A stretch of 64,000 bases of DNA from Plasmodium brasilianum (taxonomy: Eukaryota; Apicomplexa; Aconoidasida; Haemosporida; Plasmodiidae). The DNA lies in assembly GCF_023973825.1 (NCBI RefSeq), contig NC_090126.1, positions 248,001-312,000 of the forward strand. Direction: 5' to 3'. Below are positions 28,261-40,217 of this stretch, in pieces. Positions within the stretch are counted from its first letter, which is position 1, and every line of letters starts with the position of its first letter. Under the pieces are notes generated by a model. That model did no database searches. It had not been told where the DNA came from and saw only the letters and a list, made by a program, of their open reading frames with translations. A program made the translations under genes and the position numbers.

Positions 28261-31200
28261 ATAATTAATATTTATTACTTTATTTTAAGTTATTTTTTTA
28301 TTTCATTTTTTTTTTTCTTCTCCAAAGATTTTATTATATTTCAATCATTACAATTTAAGAATGTAATATAATTAATATATGTATACCTATATGAGGTACT
28401 AATGAAAATTATAAAATATATTGTTGTTGTATTAATACAACATTTTCATTACATATTTTTTTATTAAATGGATTATATATTTTATATATAGTAAAGATTA
28501 CTTTATCTTTTTAGAAAATAATACATAATTCACATACGAATTAATGTAAAATAAATAAATAATTAGTAACTTGATGAGTCAAAAAAAAAAAAAAAAAATT
28601 GTGGAACAGTTCATTTTGTGTGACTTTGTACTTGAACATATAATGTTCATTAAAATATAAAATTAATTGTTCATATTTATCTAATAAATTTACATTAAAG
28701 AAATATATATTCCTCTTATATTACCATATAAGTATATATATTCCGTATTTATTTTCTTGTTACTTTACTCATATTATGTTTTGGATTATTTAAAAAAAAA
28801 AAAAGCATCATAAATAGTTGTAGAATATTAAATTTATATAATTTTTACTTAGCAACTTTATATAAAATATTGTTTCTTTTTATTTTATATTATATAATAA
28901 ATGAATGTGGATAAACAATTGTACTGGGTATTTAACTTAACGATAAAAAAAGAAGTGAAGCCTATTTTATTCAATTGGTAAAAAAGTTGAAACTTGAACT
29001 TGTATAATTAAAAATATACGTATGTTATAACCAGATAAATTATTTTATATATATATATATATATAGGTGATTATACAATAAACTTCGAAATAATGCTTGC
29101 ATATGCTTGTTTGTAATGTATATATATATATATTTTTCTTTTATGAGGGCTTTCGTAAATAGAAAGAAAAATTGATCAATATAATTATTTCTAATATGTT
29201 TAATTTATTTATTATAAAATAATATTCTATAGGTGAATTACACATATGCATATGGGCGTTTATTTTATAGTAGATTAATTCTATATATGTATTAATTGCT
29301 TATCCATTTTTTTTTCTCCCTAAATAGATTTATTATATTAATATAAAATGTGTTTAATATTTAGTAAATCAAAATATATAACCTTAAGTATTATCAATCT
29401 TTTTTTTTATAAACCTTTTCGAAGACTTCTATAAAAATATATTTGCAAAATTATTACACATTATATTCTTCTTTGAACTGAAATAAATGCTAATTTGGTA
29501 GTTCTGTTATTGTAAAACATTTGTACAGTCATTAACCAATATAAAAAGAATTACATTATTTAAGTTATTACAAAATTATTTTTTTATAAAGGTGCCTCTT
29601 GTTTTATTTTAAGAAGTTGCTTCCACATCTTTATTGACGTTATAAATACTTGGAACGTTTTCTAGACTTTTCCCATAAATACATAATTTGAATTTCTAAA
29701 TAATACAAGCAAATCGAGAAAATATTTATTTATTTACGAATAATCTATAGGTGGAATTTCGAAAATAAATATATATAATAATAATAATTCACTCTAAAAA
29801 TATTATGCTCAGTTAAACACTATATATATACATGTATTATGTATAGAATTCACTTAATATACTAATGAAAATAGTAAGTCACAACTCAACCTAATTCACT
29901 AAACTCATATAATTAAGTCCACATTCAAAGAATCTCGACATTGAACCAATATAACTGAACAAATTACAAATATACAACCCTAAAAGCATGTAAAATAATA
30001 AATGTTTTACCAAGTGGAATATAATTTTTTCATCATTAGAGTTACAAAATTATTATGATTAAAATTACTAGTATTACTAAATATAAAATTTATTTTGTGT
30101 AGGTTATTTTATTTTTTCATTTTTTTGTTGTACTATAATAAGAAGCAAATTCATAAAAATAATATTTTTCCATATTTTATTAAGTATTCAGGCATAAAAA
30201 AATATAAATCAATCATACATAAATTTGATTGTTTTATAATATGTATCTCACAAATGTGTTAAATAATATATCAAAGTTAATCCCTTATTTAATCATCAAT
30301 ACATGGAACATCAAAATGAATTTGTTTTAATTATCAGTTACACATGTTTTTATCTCATAAAATATTTAGTGTGTTATGTAATGACATAATTAATATATTA
30401 TTTGATTACATTGAATAGAATATTCCAAATATTCCTACAAATAATAATTGAAGGGGTAAAGTATGTAAAAAGTTATATCTGATAAGTACAAAAAAAAATA
30501 TTTTAAGAGACAATACAAGTAAAAAAGTAAGAAACTAAAATGAGAATCTAATCCTAAAATAATGTTACATTTTTGTACAATTAAACTTTTTCCTTAACAT
30601 TTAAATACTTAAAAAATATATTTAAATGGATAAACGTGATAAATTCTTTCCAAACTATATATATCTTAATTTGTATATTCATATATAATATATATTATTA
30701 TCAATCTACTTATATTTTGTTCAGGAAAAAACGTTAAATATGAATATTTTTATTTACATAACATTGTTATTAACATGTTACTTAATAAACAATTCAAACA
30801 AAAGTGGCCAATTTTATTATTATAAAATAGAACAGAATTAACCCTGAAAATGTAAATTTATTCTGATATATATATTGCTTATCAATATGTGATTGAGTTT
30901 AGGAATTGAATTTACCTTGTAAAAAAAGAGTTTAATATAATAATGGAATATCTCATTTGTGGAATACTATAAAATTAAAATTTTATACTTTTTTGGAGTA
31001 TTTAAAAGTAAAAATAAAGTATAACAATAAATAAAAATGTTCAATAGAAATATATATTTTAACTTTTTGTTTCTATATATGTAAAGATGTGATTAAAATC
31101 TTATAATTTTTATATGAAAAATTATTAAAAGAAATTTTACATGTGAATTATCCAAGGTTGTGTTAAACTTTGATTTCATTTATGGACCATTTGTTTATTA

Positions 31201-32474
31201 TCATAATACAAAAAGCACAAACTTTTTTTTACATTTGTTAATTATATTTTATTATTCTTTATAAATAATGTTATGTTTATTTTATTTATAGAATACCTAT
31301 TAAAATATAAAGCATAATTTAATTAATGAAGGGTTCAAATAATAAAAATTGTAGTATTATAATTTTTATGTATAAAAAAAGAAATGGAACTTAATTACAG
31401 TATGAGTAGTTCTTTTTTATTTTTATTGTGAATTCCATATATTACTGTTTTATGTTCTTTATAATATTAACATTATAAATAAGTTTACGTTTTGCTTATA
31501 CAAACAAATTATTCAGTAAACTTAAAGTTTTTGCTTTTTTTCTTTTTAATTTATTTGTTTATAAATGTATGATAGTTATATCTATTATAAAGTAAAAAAA
31601 AAAAAATTTTTTTGCATGCGAGAACAAATTATTAGGTTGAATTATTCTTTCTATTATAACTTTTTACCCCTATGAATAATTAAATTAAAAGAAAGCATAA
31701 ATTTTTTATAGTTATATATGACAATGAAGAATTTATACACTTTTAAATTTTTTTTAATTTATTTAGTTGTATAACCAAAAAAAAAAAAAAAAATGATAAT
31801 ATGTTAGTGTTATTATAAAGTTACAACTTAGTTTAAGCCTTTTGCATATTTAATTTTTTTTTTTTTTTTTTTTTTTTTGTTCTATGTAATTTTTACAACT
31901 AGTAAAAAATAGTGTTATATTTTTAGTTTAAAAATATACGGTTTTCCTTATAATATTGAGGTTATTTTATCTACATATTTAATATTTCGTTATTATCTTT
32001 TTATTCTAAAATTTATTTAAGTTTAAATATTTGTTATTTTGTTTTTTTCTTTTTTAAATAATGAAAAATTGGTATATATATGAGTAATATTAGAGAAACA
32101 CATAATAAACATAAAAGAAATGGATAGTTCATGCTAAATGTAAAATTTACTCGTTAAAATGGTAATTAATGAATTACATTTTAGTTATGTTAATAAATAA
32201 CCATTTTGAAATTGTTTTTAAATAATGTTTATGTGGAAATATTTTTAAAACAATTTACGATATTCTTGCAACCAATAATGGATTTTATGTATAATTTAAA
32301 ATTTTTATTTTTTTTTCTATTTAGAAAAAATATAGAGGTGTGATCAATGTGAATTTATAATATCGATAATACTAGTGTTACAGACATTGGTAAAAATAAA
32401 CAAGCGCCTAAATATATTGTTTCTGCAAAAAATAATATTTGAGGAAATGTGATAAACGAGAAAGTAGAAGAAAA
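28261..32474. other. A+T-rich spacer, upstream region of the large repeat protein gene
   Basis: No supported gene. Homopolymers are prominent (about 18 A at 28581-28598, about 25 T at 31854-31878, about 17 A near 31777). A slightly less skewed patch at about 29580-29760 gives a short minus-strand protein-like string (GKSLENVPSIYNVNKDVEA) but no boundaries. The promoter of the plus-strand gene starting at 32475 presumably lies in the last 1-2 kb, where long poly-T and poly-A runs are dense. Confidence 0.5.
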
Positions 32475-35400
32475 ATGTACCTTTCATTTATTAAAATTTT
32501 TACATTTATCCACCTGGTATATATATTACTTTGTTCTAAACATGTAATATTTTATAAACACTAAAAGTATTTTATTATATATGTTGATTATTTTTAATGT
32601 TCTATATATAAATATTATTTCATTAATTTAATAAAATCTTCTAATTTCTTACACTTTTTGATGTATAACTACATTTTTAGAGTTCTTTTGTTAACTTTCA
32701 TAAAAAGAAAAAAAAGCAAAATTCTACACTTAGTTTTACTATCGGCAGAACACTAACATGTATTGACACGAGAGAAAATCCGTATTTGTTAAGACAACAT
32801 GAAGAATTAAAAAAATTGAAGGAAAATTTTGCGTACAATGACAGCAAAAAAAGGATAACATTAAGAAGCAGACCAAATATTCGGTATGGTACTGATATGA
32901 AAAAACAAAATATGTTAAAAAATACCAGAAAAAATGGTTTACGTAGACCACAGTTAATAGATATGAAATTAGATAAATATGAAAATTTCCTGTTAGATGA
33001 TAAACAAATTACAAAATATAAATTGGGAAAAGGAAATAAAAAAGATATTACTTCAGAAAGTAATCAACAAAATACAGTGAACACTTTAAAAATATTAAGA
33101 GAAAACTTGCTAAATAACCCATTTATAAGAGAATTAATGATAAAAGAATTAGATAATGTTCTGTTAGGAAATGAGTTTAATGCAGAATATATATTAAAAG
33201 AATTAAACAACAATTTATTAGCTAATACAAAGTTAGGATTATCAGAATTAAAAACTCTAGAACAAGTTATATTATATAACAAACAAATTAAAGAAGCAAA
33301 AATAAAAGAGATAAAATCAATTCTGTTAAATAATAAGGCATTAAGTGAATCTCAACTAATTGAATTAAAATTAATGATTAGTGACATATTAAGTGATTAT
33401 TCTAATTTAAAAGGTAATTCACAAACACGCTATATAGACTTTTTAAATAAATGTATCTTAAATAGCAATTATAGATTACCAAACATTACCGATGTCTTAA
33501 ACAATGCACATTTAAGCAACAAAAATAAATTAACAAAAAAAGATTTTTCCATAAACAAAAGTGACACTATAAACAAAAATAATTTATCACATGAAGATAT
33601 CTCTATTAAGGAAAGTTATATAATCAACAAAAAAGAGCAATTGAAAAGAAGGGAAACTATTAGAGAAAGCGATAAAATTAAGAAAAGTTTAATCCATGAA
33701 GATATCCTAACAAAAGAAACAGATAGCGTTGATAAAAACGAGTCATTACAGAAAGAGGATATTATCAATGTAAGTGATAAAATTAAGAAAAGTTTAACAC
33801 ATAAAGATGTCTCTATAAGGAAAACTGAAGAAACCGATAAAAAAGAGCATTTTCAAAAGAAGGATTCATTTAATGAAAGTGATATTACTAAAGAAAGTTT
33901 GTTACATAAAGAAATCCCTACAAATGAAATTGATGGAACCAATAAAAAAGAGATATTGCAAAAAAAGGATTTCATCAGTGTACGTGATGAAATTAAGAAA
34001 AATTTAATAAATTCATATGTCAATACAAAGGAAACCGATAGAATCAATCAGAGAGAGCTACTGCAGAAATGGCAATCCATTAGAACACGTGATAAAATTA
34101 TGGAAAAATTATCAAATAAATATATACATACAAAGAAATATAGTGCAATACATGAAAAAGAGCCACTGCAAAAAAAGGATTCATTTAGTGAAAGTGATAA
34201 AATTACGGAAATTTTATCAAATAAAGAAATTCCTACAAATGAAATTGATGTAACCAATAAAAAAGAGAAATTGCAAAAAACAGATCCCATTAGTGAAAGT
34301 GATAAAAGTATAGAAAGTTTAATACATAAAGACGTCCTTACAAAGCAAATTGATGGAACTGATAAAAAGGAGTTATTCCAGGAAAAAGATTTCATTAGTG
34401 TAGATGACAGAATTGAGGAAAGTTTATTACCTAAGGATTTCTCTACAAAAGAAATTGATGAAACTAATAAAAAGGAACTATTGAACAAAAGGGATTTATT
34501 TAATGAAAGTGATAGATATAAAGAAGATGAGACTCTAAAAGATAAAAATCATGTTATAAATATGCATACAGGTGATAAAAAAAAGGAAGATAAATTATCA
34601 AAAGAAAAAAAACATATCATAAATATACATATGAGGGATAAAAACGAGCAAAATGAATTATCAAGAGAAAATATATATGTTATAGACATATATATGAGCG
34701 ATAAAACAGAGGACGATGAATTATCAAAAGAAAAAAAATACATCATAGATACACATATTAGTGACATAAAAAAGCAAGATGAATTATCAAAAGAAAAAAA
34801 ACACATCATAGATATACATATGAATAATAAGAATAAGAAAGGCGAATTATTACAAAAAATTTATAGTATAAATAAAGGTAACAAAACGAAGGAAAACCAG
34901 TTACCAAAAAAAAAAGAATGGAATATAGATATAATCATGAATGATAAAAAAAAAAAAAAAAAAAAGTTACTAAATGAAAAACCATGGAATATAAATACAT
35001 ATATGGATGATGAGTCTACAGAAACGGAATTATTTCAAGAAATAAATCCTATAAATGTAATTGACGTAGATACCAAAGATCCATTATATGAAGTACTACA
35101 GGACTCTCTTTTTGATAGCGTCCTTAACGTAGAAGTTAAGAAACCATCTAATAAATTAATAACTTTAAAAAAAGCATTTAAGTATGGTGTTCCTGTCTTA
35201 GCAGCGTGCATTGCACTACCACTTCTTATAGTATATTATACACCTACAACTGGTATAGAAGTATTTAAGGATGCTTTTTATGCAGGTGTAAAAGCAGGCG
35301 TTTCTACGATGACATCTTGTACAATTAAGTCTATAACTGATCACGTTATACCAGCATTACCTCACGTAACACAGGCAATCATTCCTACTGTTGCTGGGGT

Positions 35401-35848
35401 TGCAAATATTTTTGCTTCTTCCCTTGGCAGCTTTTTTGGAAGTGTCTTTTCAATTGCATCTGAAACCCTTAATGCCATTTCTCCAGCTACAAATATGCTT
35501 ACTCATGGTGCAAATATAGTAGCAAGAAATATTGGCAACGGCATTAGGTCTATTGCATCATGTGCAGTTAGTACAGCTCCAGATGCAGCTTATTCTGCAG
35601 GTTTAGCAGTGGGGATACAAGCGGGTATCATGATTAGTATGTTTCCATCACTTATAGCTGTTAGCGTTTTAATAATTGTTTATGCTCTTTTTAAATTAAT
35701 TTTATATCTAGATAAAAAGAGTAAGCTGAAAATCCTCCATAAATTAAAAAAAAGATTATTGCTCTCCTTAACTAAAATTAAACATCATAATCGATTAAAA
35801 AGAAGGAAAAAAAGGATCCAAAAATTATTGAATACATCTATTTCGTAA
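32475..35848 (+). CDS. Putative exported two-membrane-segment repeat protein (RIFIN/STEVOR-like plan), about 1078 aa
   Basis: Two exons. Exon 1 (32475-32543, 23 codons) starts at an ATG and encodes a signal-like MYLSFIKIFTFIHLVYILL. The intron 32544-32680 has donor GTAATA and acceptor CATTTTTAG, phase 0. Exon 2 (32681-35848) is open throughout. Residues 46-50, RTLTC, resemble the PEXEL export motif RxLx(E/Q/D) but carry Cys at position 5. Residues 160-267 are six 18-residue repeats, 322-636 are nine 35-residue repeats, and 643-810 are about eight 21-residue repeats, all Lys/Glu/Asp-rich. The C-terminal domain has a first membrane segment (about 857-877), an Ala/Gly/Ser/Thr-rich stretch with a third hydrophobic run (about 923-949), a second membrane segment (about 999-1033) and a basic tail (KRRKKRIQKLL). 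This plan resembles RIFIN/STEVOR/Pfmc-2TM proteins, but I recognise no named family. Export to the infected red cell is inferred. Frames on the other strand here are shadows. Confidence 0.75.
33089..33412 (+). repeat. Six tandem 54-bp units encoding 18-residue helical repeats
   Basis: Within the large gene, residues 160-267 divide into six exact-length 18-residue units: KILRENLLNNPFIRELMI, KELDNVLLGNEFNAEYIL, KELNNNLLANTKLGLSEL, KTLEQVILYNKQIKEAKI, KEIKSILLNNKALSESQL and IELKLMISDILSDYSNLK. Hydrophobic residues recur at positions 3, 7, 8, 13 and 18, and Asn is common at position 10. The pattern suggests stacked or continuous amphipathic helices. DNA identity between units is low, so the array is old. 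Confidence 0.8.
33575..34519 (+). repeat. Nine tandem 105-bp units encoding 35-residue charged repeats
   Basis: Residues 322-636 of the protein are nine units of exactly 35 residues, with a partial unit before them. The consensus runs approximately KESLIHKDI-TKEID-TN followed by KKELLQKKDFISESDKI. No indels of other than whole units were found. Copies vary at many positions. The highly charged, mostly non-hydrophobic sequence suggests an extended or coiled-coil spacer. Stretches of open reading frame on the minus strand across this block are by-products of the repeat. Confidence 0.85.
34538..35041 (+). repeat. About eight tandem 63-bp units encoding 21-residue repeats
   Basis: Residues 643-810 carry units of the form EKKHIIDIHMSDKKKEDELSK with a conserved Ile/Val-Ile-(Asp/Asn)-Ile core and a Leu-Ser-Lys end. 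Most are exactly 21 residues, one is about 18 and one 22. The unit with 22 residues contains the poly-lysine run encoded by about 20 consecutive A, which explains the length change by slippage. Confidence 0.8.
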
Positions 35849-38762
35849 ATTTTACATACATTATTATACCCATAAATACTAATATTATGAATTATTATAT
35901 GTATGTATACTTTTATTTTAATTAAATTTTTTTTAAATACTGAATTTGATTTGATTATTTTTTTTTTTGTTGTATATAAACTAACATTTAATCAATATTA
36001 ATATTCCCCAATATAATATATATATATTGCATTTTTTTATGCTATATTTTATGGAATTTTTTTTTAATTAACATTTCTTGTTTTAGTTTAATATATCCTT
36101 TTTAACTTTGTACATAAATATACAATACTGTTTAATGAAAATTTTAATATTTTTTATTTATTTACACCGCAAATAATTAAATCAAATAAATACCTTAATT
36201 TTATTTTTTGAATTATCTGTAGATAAATGAATCATTGAGTTCATTTATTTTAAATTTTTATTATCATTAACTTAATATTTTATTATTTATTTGAAATTAG
36301 ATATGGAGATTTATTATGTGTTATTTAATAAATTTTTATTAACGTATTTTTTACTCCAGAATTGGTAAGTTAAAAATTTGTTCGTTCATTAAATATTTGA
36401 AAATAATTTTAAGAAATATATTAAAGGAATTCGTACTAAAAATATTGTTAATACGCTCAATTTTCATTACAATTCTTTATTTTTCTTTTTTTAATGTTTT
36501 TAGATTTAAAAATGTATTGATGTAATTAATAAAAGGTCTTTTAATCCTATTATACTTTTTTTATCATTATTATTTCAATAATTGCCACACGTTTTTATCA
36601 TTTTGTTTTTGTTTTTCTGTTGTCTATTTTATAAAAGTATGTTATATTTGAAGCATTATTTTATTAATAATGAAACACTGTTATATATTTTATGAAAATA
36701 GTGCATATATATAATTAAATGATATAAAATATTCTAATATACCTATAATATTATAATACGGGCCAAATATTTATTATCATTGGGGTGAACTAACAATATA
36801 GTTGCTTTTATTCATGTTTTTATATATAATTTTACGAGCAGGTAGTATAATTCATAGTGATACGAACTGAATTACTGATAATGAAACTATCGAAATTATA
36901 AATTCATTTTATGAATAGAACCATATATTATTATCATATATATTAATTATATATAATATGCAAAAGTATAAAGTTTAAAACTAGTCAGACCTAGTAACAT
37001 GATGATAAATTCACATTAATTATTCTTAGGAAATTAAAAAATACCTAACATAATTTATTTCATTGAAAATTATAAGTGTGTTATAAGTTCATTACGATTT
37101 AAGAGGATATATTTTAACTTCTAAATAATAAGAATAATAGGTCTCTTCAGTACATTATATTGAACATATATATTTAAGAATTAAAAATATTTAGATAATT
37201 AGAACGTTAAAGTATAATTAAGTTGTACGCACTATATTTAAAGTGAAACAATAGGCTTACTAAGTTTACTACAGAAATATGACTTCTGAAAATGTTCAAA
37301 TTATTCTTTATTATACATATTTATACATTTGAATGATATGTTGTTATTTTGTATATTTTTGCTATGCAAAAAAATAGAAGAAAAGAAATGATGAATATAA
37401 TTATCAAATTATACTATATATTGTTATATTGCTTTTTTTTCTATTTTTCTACGTGAAAAGAAAAAAAAATGATGTTATAGATTGCCATATTTTAATAATA
37501 TATATTATGTGGTTTATATTAATCACTTTTCCCTTTTGTATGCAACTATATATTTATTATATTAGAAATGTAGAAATATTTTTATCTACATTTAATATTT
37601 TACCTTCATGAGATAAATTATATAGATATATTAAGTATATTTTACGAACAAATTTACTGTTTTTTTTAAATTTTATGTACTTATTTTTATAGATTCTTAA
37701 ACCAGCAAACTTATGTTTTGTATGACTAAAACTGTAAAATAAACAGACTAATATTTTTAATACATATCTATCAAAATAAAATTGAAGATTTATTTTTAAA
37801 TGATGAAATGTAGAACGTTTCACAAATAATAAAGTTATATTTAAAAAAAAAAGTATGCATAATAAACATTTTTTATCTAAGAGGATTCATTTTTCTGGTA
37901 TTGTACATTCCTTAAATAATAATTTTCCTGTATATAAATAAAATTTACATTTTTTAAATGCATATTGTGCATACTAAGGTAAAAAACATATATAATTATA
38001 ATTCCTAAAAAATTGTCTATAAAATAAATATGGCGGTATGCACCCAAGAGAGGTAAATCAAATAATTAATTATAAGAAAGAGGACTTCAGTATGTCTAAA
38101 CTTAAGAGTTAACATATTATGTGGTTAAAAATGATAAATAAATATTTTTGTAAAAATTATAACTTGTACTTATGAATAACAAAAATTAAATTTTTCTATA
38201 ATGTGTAACATACTAAAATAATCATACAATACATGTATAAATGGTTATAGAACAAAACTATATTTTATATTATAATATTATATTTTACCTGTTATATTAT
38301 AATGAAAATTTTTATTTTCATCTTTTTACAGTTAAAACGTTCTGTAATATATTTTATGAACAGTTTTTCTATAAGTTAAACATATCAAAAATTAAGAGAT
38401 AATCTTTCTAGGAAATATTTATTTATAATTTATAATTAATATAAAGATATACATAATACATGTAGTCTATCATATCCACACATTGTTCATTTCTAAAAAG
38501 ATACATAATCAGAATCACTGTTAATTCATTTAATTAACATGTCTAAAGTTACAACAATCAAAAATTAAAAAATTATTACATATCTTTTGTGTACTTTTTT
38601 GCTAAAATAATTATTTATATCTTTATTTTTATTCAACGTTTTATTCCTCTTTAAAAAAAATGAAAATTTAATTTATGAAAGTATAAAAATAATCGTTCTA
38701 TAAATTTTAGTTTCGCCTTGTGTTTTAAGTATTATTTTTCAAAAATTTATATATATATTTAG
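35849..38762. other. A+T-rich spacer, no gene seen
   Basis: This is 3' flank of the large repeat gene and 5' flank of the PIR pseudogene. Only low-complexity reading frames occur (plus 37429-37611, minus 37557-37823). No terminator or poly-A signal can be singled out, because AATAAA-like strings occur everywhere in such sequence. Confidence 0.55.
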
Positions 38763-39331
38763 CTAGTGAATGTTATAAGGAAAAAATAACTAGTTTTCAA
38801 ATATTTGTTCATTTTTGTGATAACAATAAATATAACACTAATGAATAGTACAATCAATATAATGAATTTTGTAAAAGATTTATAACATATATTTTTTGCT
38901 TGTCTCACAATGTGCATATTGAAGTTCCTGAAAGTAATATAAATATGGAATACTTAAACTTATGGTTAAACAGTAAATTAAGAAAAAACAGATAACGGGA
39001 TATGTCTTTTATTGAGTTTTTTTACGATACGTTATATGAACGATTAGGTAGAAATAAAGAATATGATAAAGTAAAGGATAAAATATATGTCATTGAAGAA
39101 TATTTTAATAAAATGCATTTATATTATAATTTATAGGATAAACAATCTCTCGTTAATGCTACAAAACCAAGAGGATTAAAATATAAGGATATATTCGTAT
39201 AGGACAATAATAAATTTTGTTTGGAATTTAAAAAAGTTATAGATAACTCTCACAGCAATGATAGTTGTAACTTTTGCAAAGCTTTAAGTAATTTTAAAAA
39301 ATTATATGAAAGTATTAAATGTATTCAATAA
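38763..39331 (+). pseudogene. PIR gene exon 2, interrupted only by in-frame stop codons
   Basis: After an acceptor-like TATATTTAG at 38761-38762 a single frame runs to 39331 without frameshift: SECYKEKITSFQIF, then YNQYNEFCKRFITYIFCLS, MEYLNLWLNSKLRKN (PIR YLNYWLN hallmark), KVKDKIYVIEEYFNKMHLYY, KPRGLKYKDIF, and FCKALSNFKKLYESI at the end of the ectodomain. Nonsense codons sit at 38846 (TAG), 38993 (TAA), 39134 (TAG) and 39200 (TAG), before a final TAA at 39329. Cysteine spacing and motif order match PIR proteins. The following sequence to about 39600 holds scattered coding-like pieces but no clear membrane segment or tail. The lack of indels suggests fairly recent inactivation. Confidence 0.8.
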
Positions 39332-39689
39332 CATGAGAATATATAGACATATTACCATTATTACCAGTTTTCAAATCGTCACTTGTGAAAAGGAAAAGTT
39401 TATAAACATGCTAAAACTGTAAATCCATGAAAAACTATATAAAGCTATACTTCAGATACTTCTCATATAGTGAGTAAATATATATATTTTCTTAGTTTTT
39501 TCAAAAATCATTTTTACAACCCTTTATCTGAACTTTATATTATTTATGAAAAACAAAAAGTTCTTTCATAAAATAACATATGGATGTCTGAAATAATTCA
39601 TTTTTTCTTATAAATATTTAGGAATATGTATGAAAATAGTTGAACATAATTAATATAAAACATTGAATTAATGGGGGATCCGCACCAAT

Positions 39690-40217
39690 ATGAGTGTTGA
39701 ACACTATAAACAAATTATTCCTTATAAAGCTAACTACCAAGGTGATAAAGTACTTCTTGACAAACTAGCAATTAATTCTAAAAATTTATCTAACAAGCTA
39801 ATACATAAAACAACTCATTATAAGCGTTGTCCTTTTGAATTACTCGATATATAATAAAATTAGGAATGTACTATAAGCATATTTAAATAAATTTAATGAC
39901 ACCCTTACCATTATTGAGCTTAATGAAGTAGTGTTTCATGCTAACTGGAAATTATCAGATAATGCAAAAAAGTTTTATATATTTTTATGGTAATTTGGAT
40001 ATACGGAAAAACGAACAAAAACTGTATTATTTTAAAAATAGTAATAGACGGTATGCATAATTGTAATATTTCTCATAAGAATGGTTGCAAAAAGTATTGT
40101 GGTTACGCTAATTATGTTAATGAATTATGTTAAATTTATATGAACGAACATTATACTTACTACGAAGGCCCTTATTCACACAACTGTACACATTTTAATT
40201 GTGAACAAAATTATAAT
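39690..40217 (+). pseudogene. Second PIR-like fragment, head-to-tail with the first
   Basis: From an ATG at 39690 one frame gives SVEHYKQIIPYKANYQGD and then KLAINSKNLSNKLIHKTTHY before two stops. Further pieces include FHANWKLSDNAKKFYIF and NLDIRKNEQKLYYF, then NGCKKYCGYANYVNEL and YSHNCTHFNCEQNY near 40080-40217, a Cys-rich pattern like the later part of a PIR ectodomain. Several frame changes are required. It may be a separate gene copy or the far end of a rearranged one. An STP1-type origin is also possible. Confidence 0.55.

Noticed and set aside
32739..34809. Several minus-strand and alternate-frame open frames across the large repeat gene
   Set aside because: They are shadows of the plus-strand coding sequence. 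Their repetitive Ser/Phe/Leu composition simply mirrors the Lys/Glu/Asp repeats.
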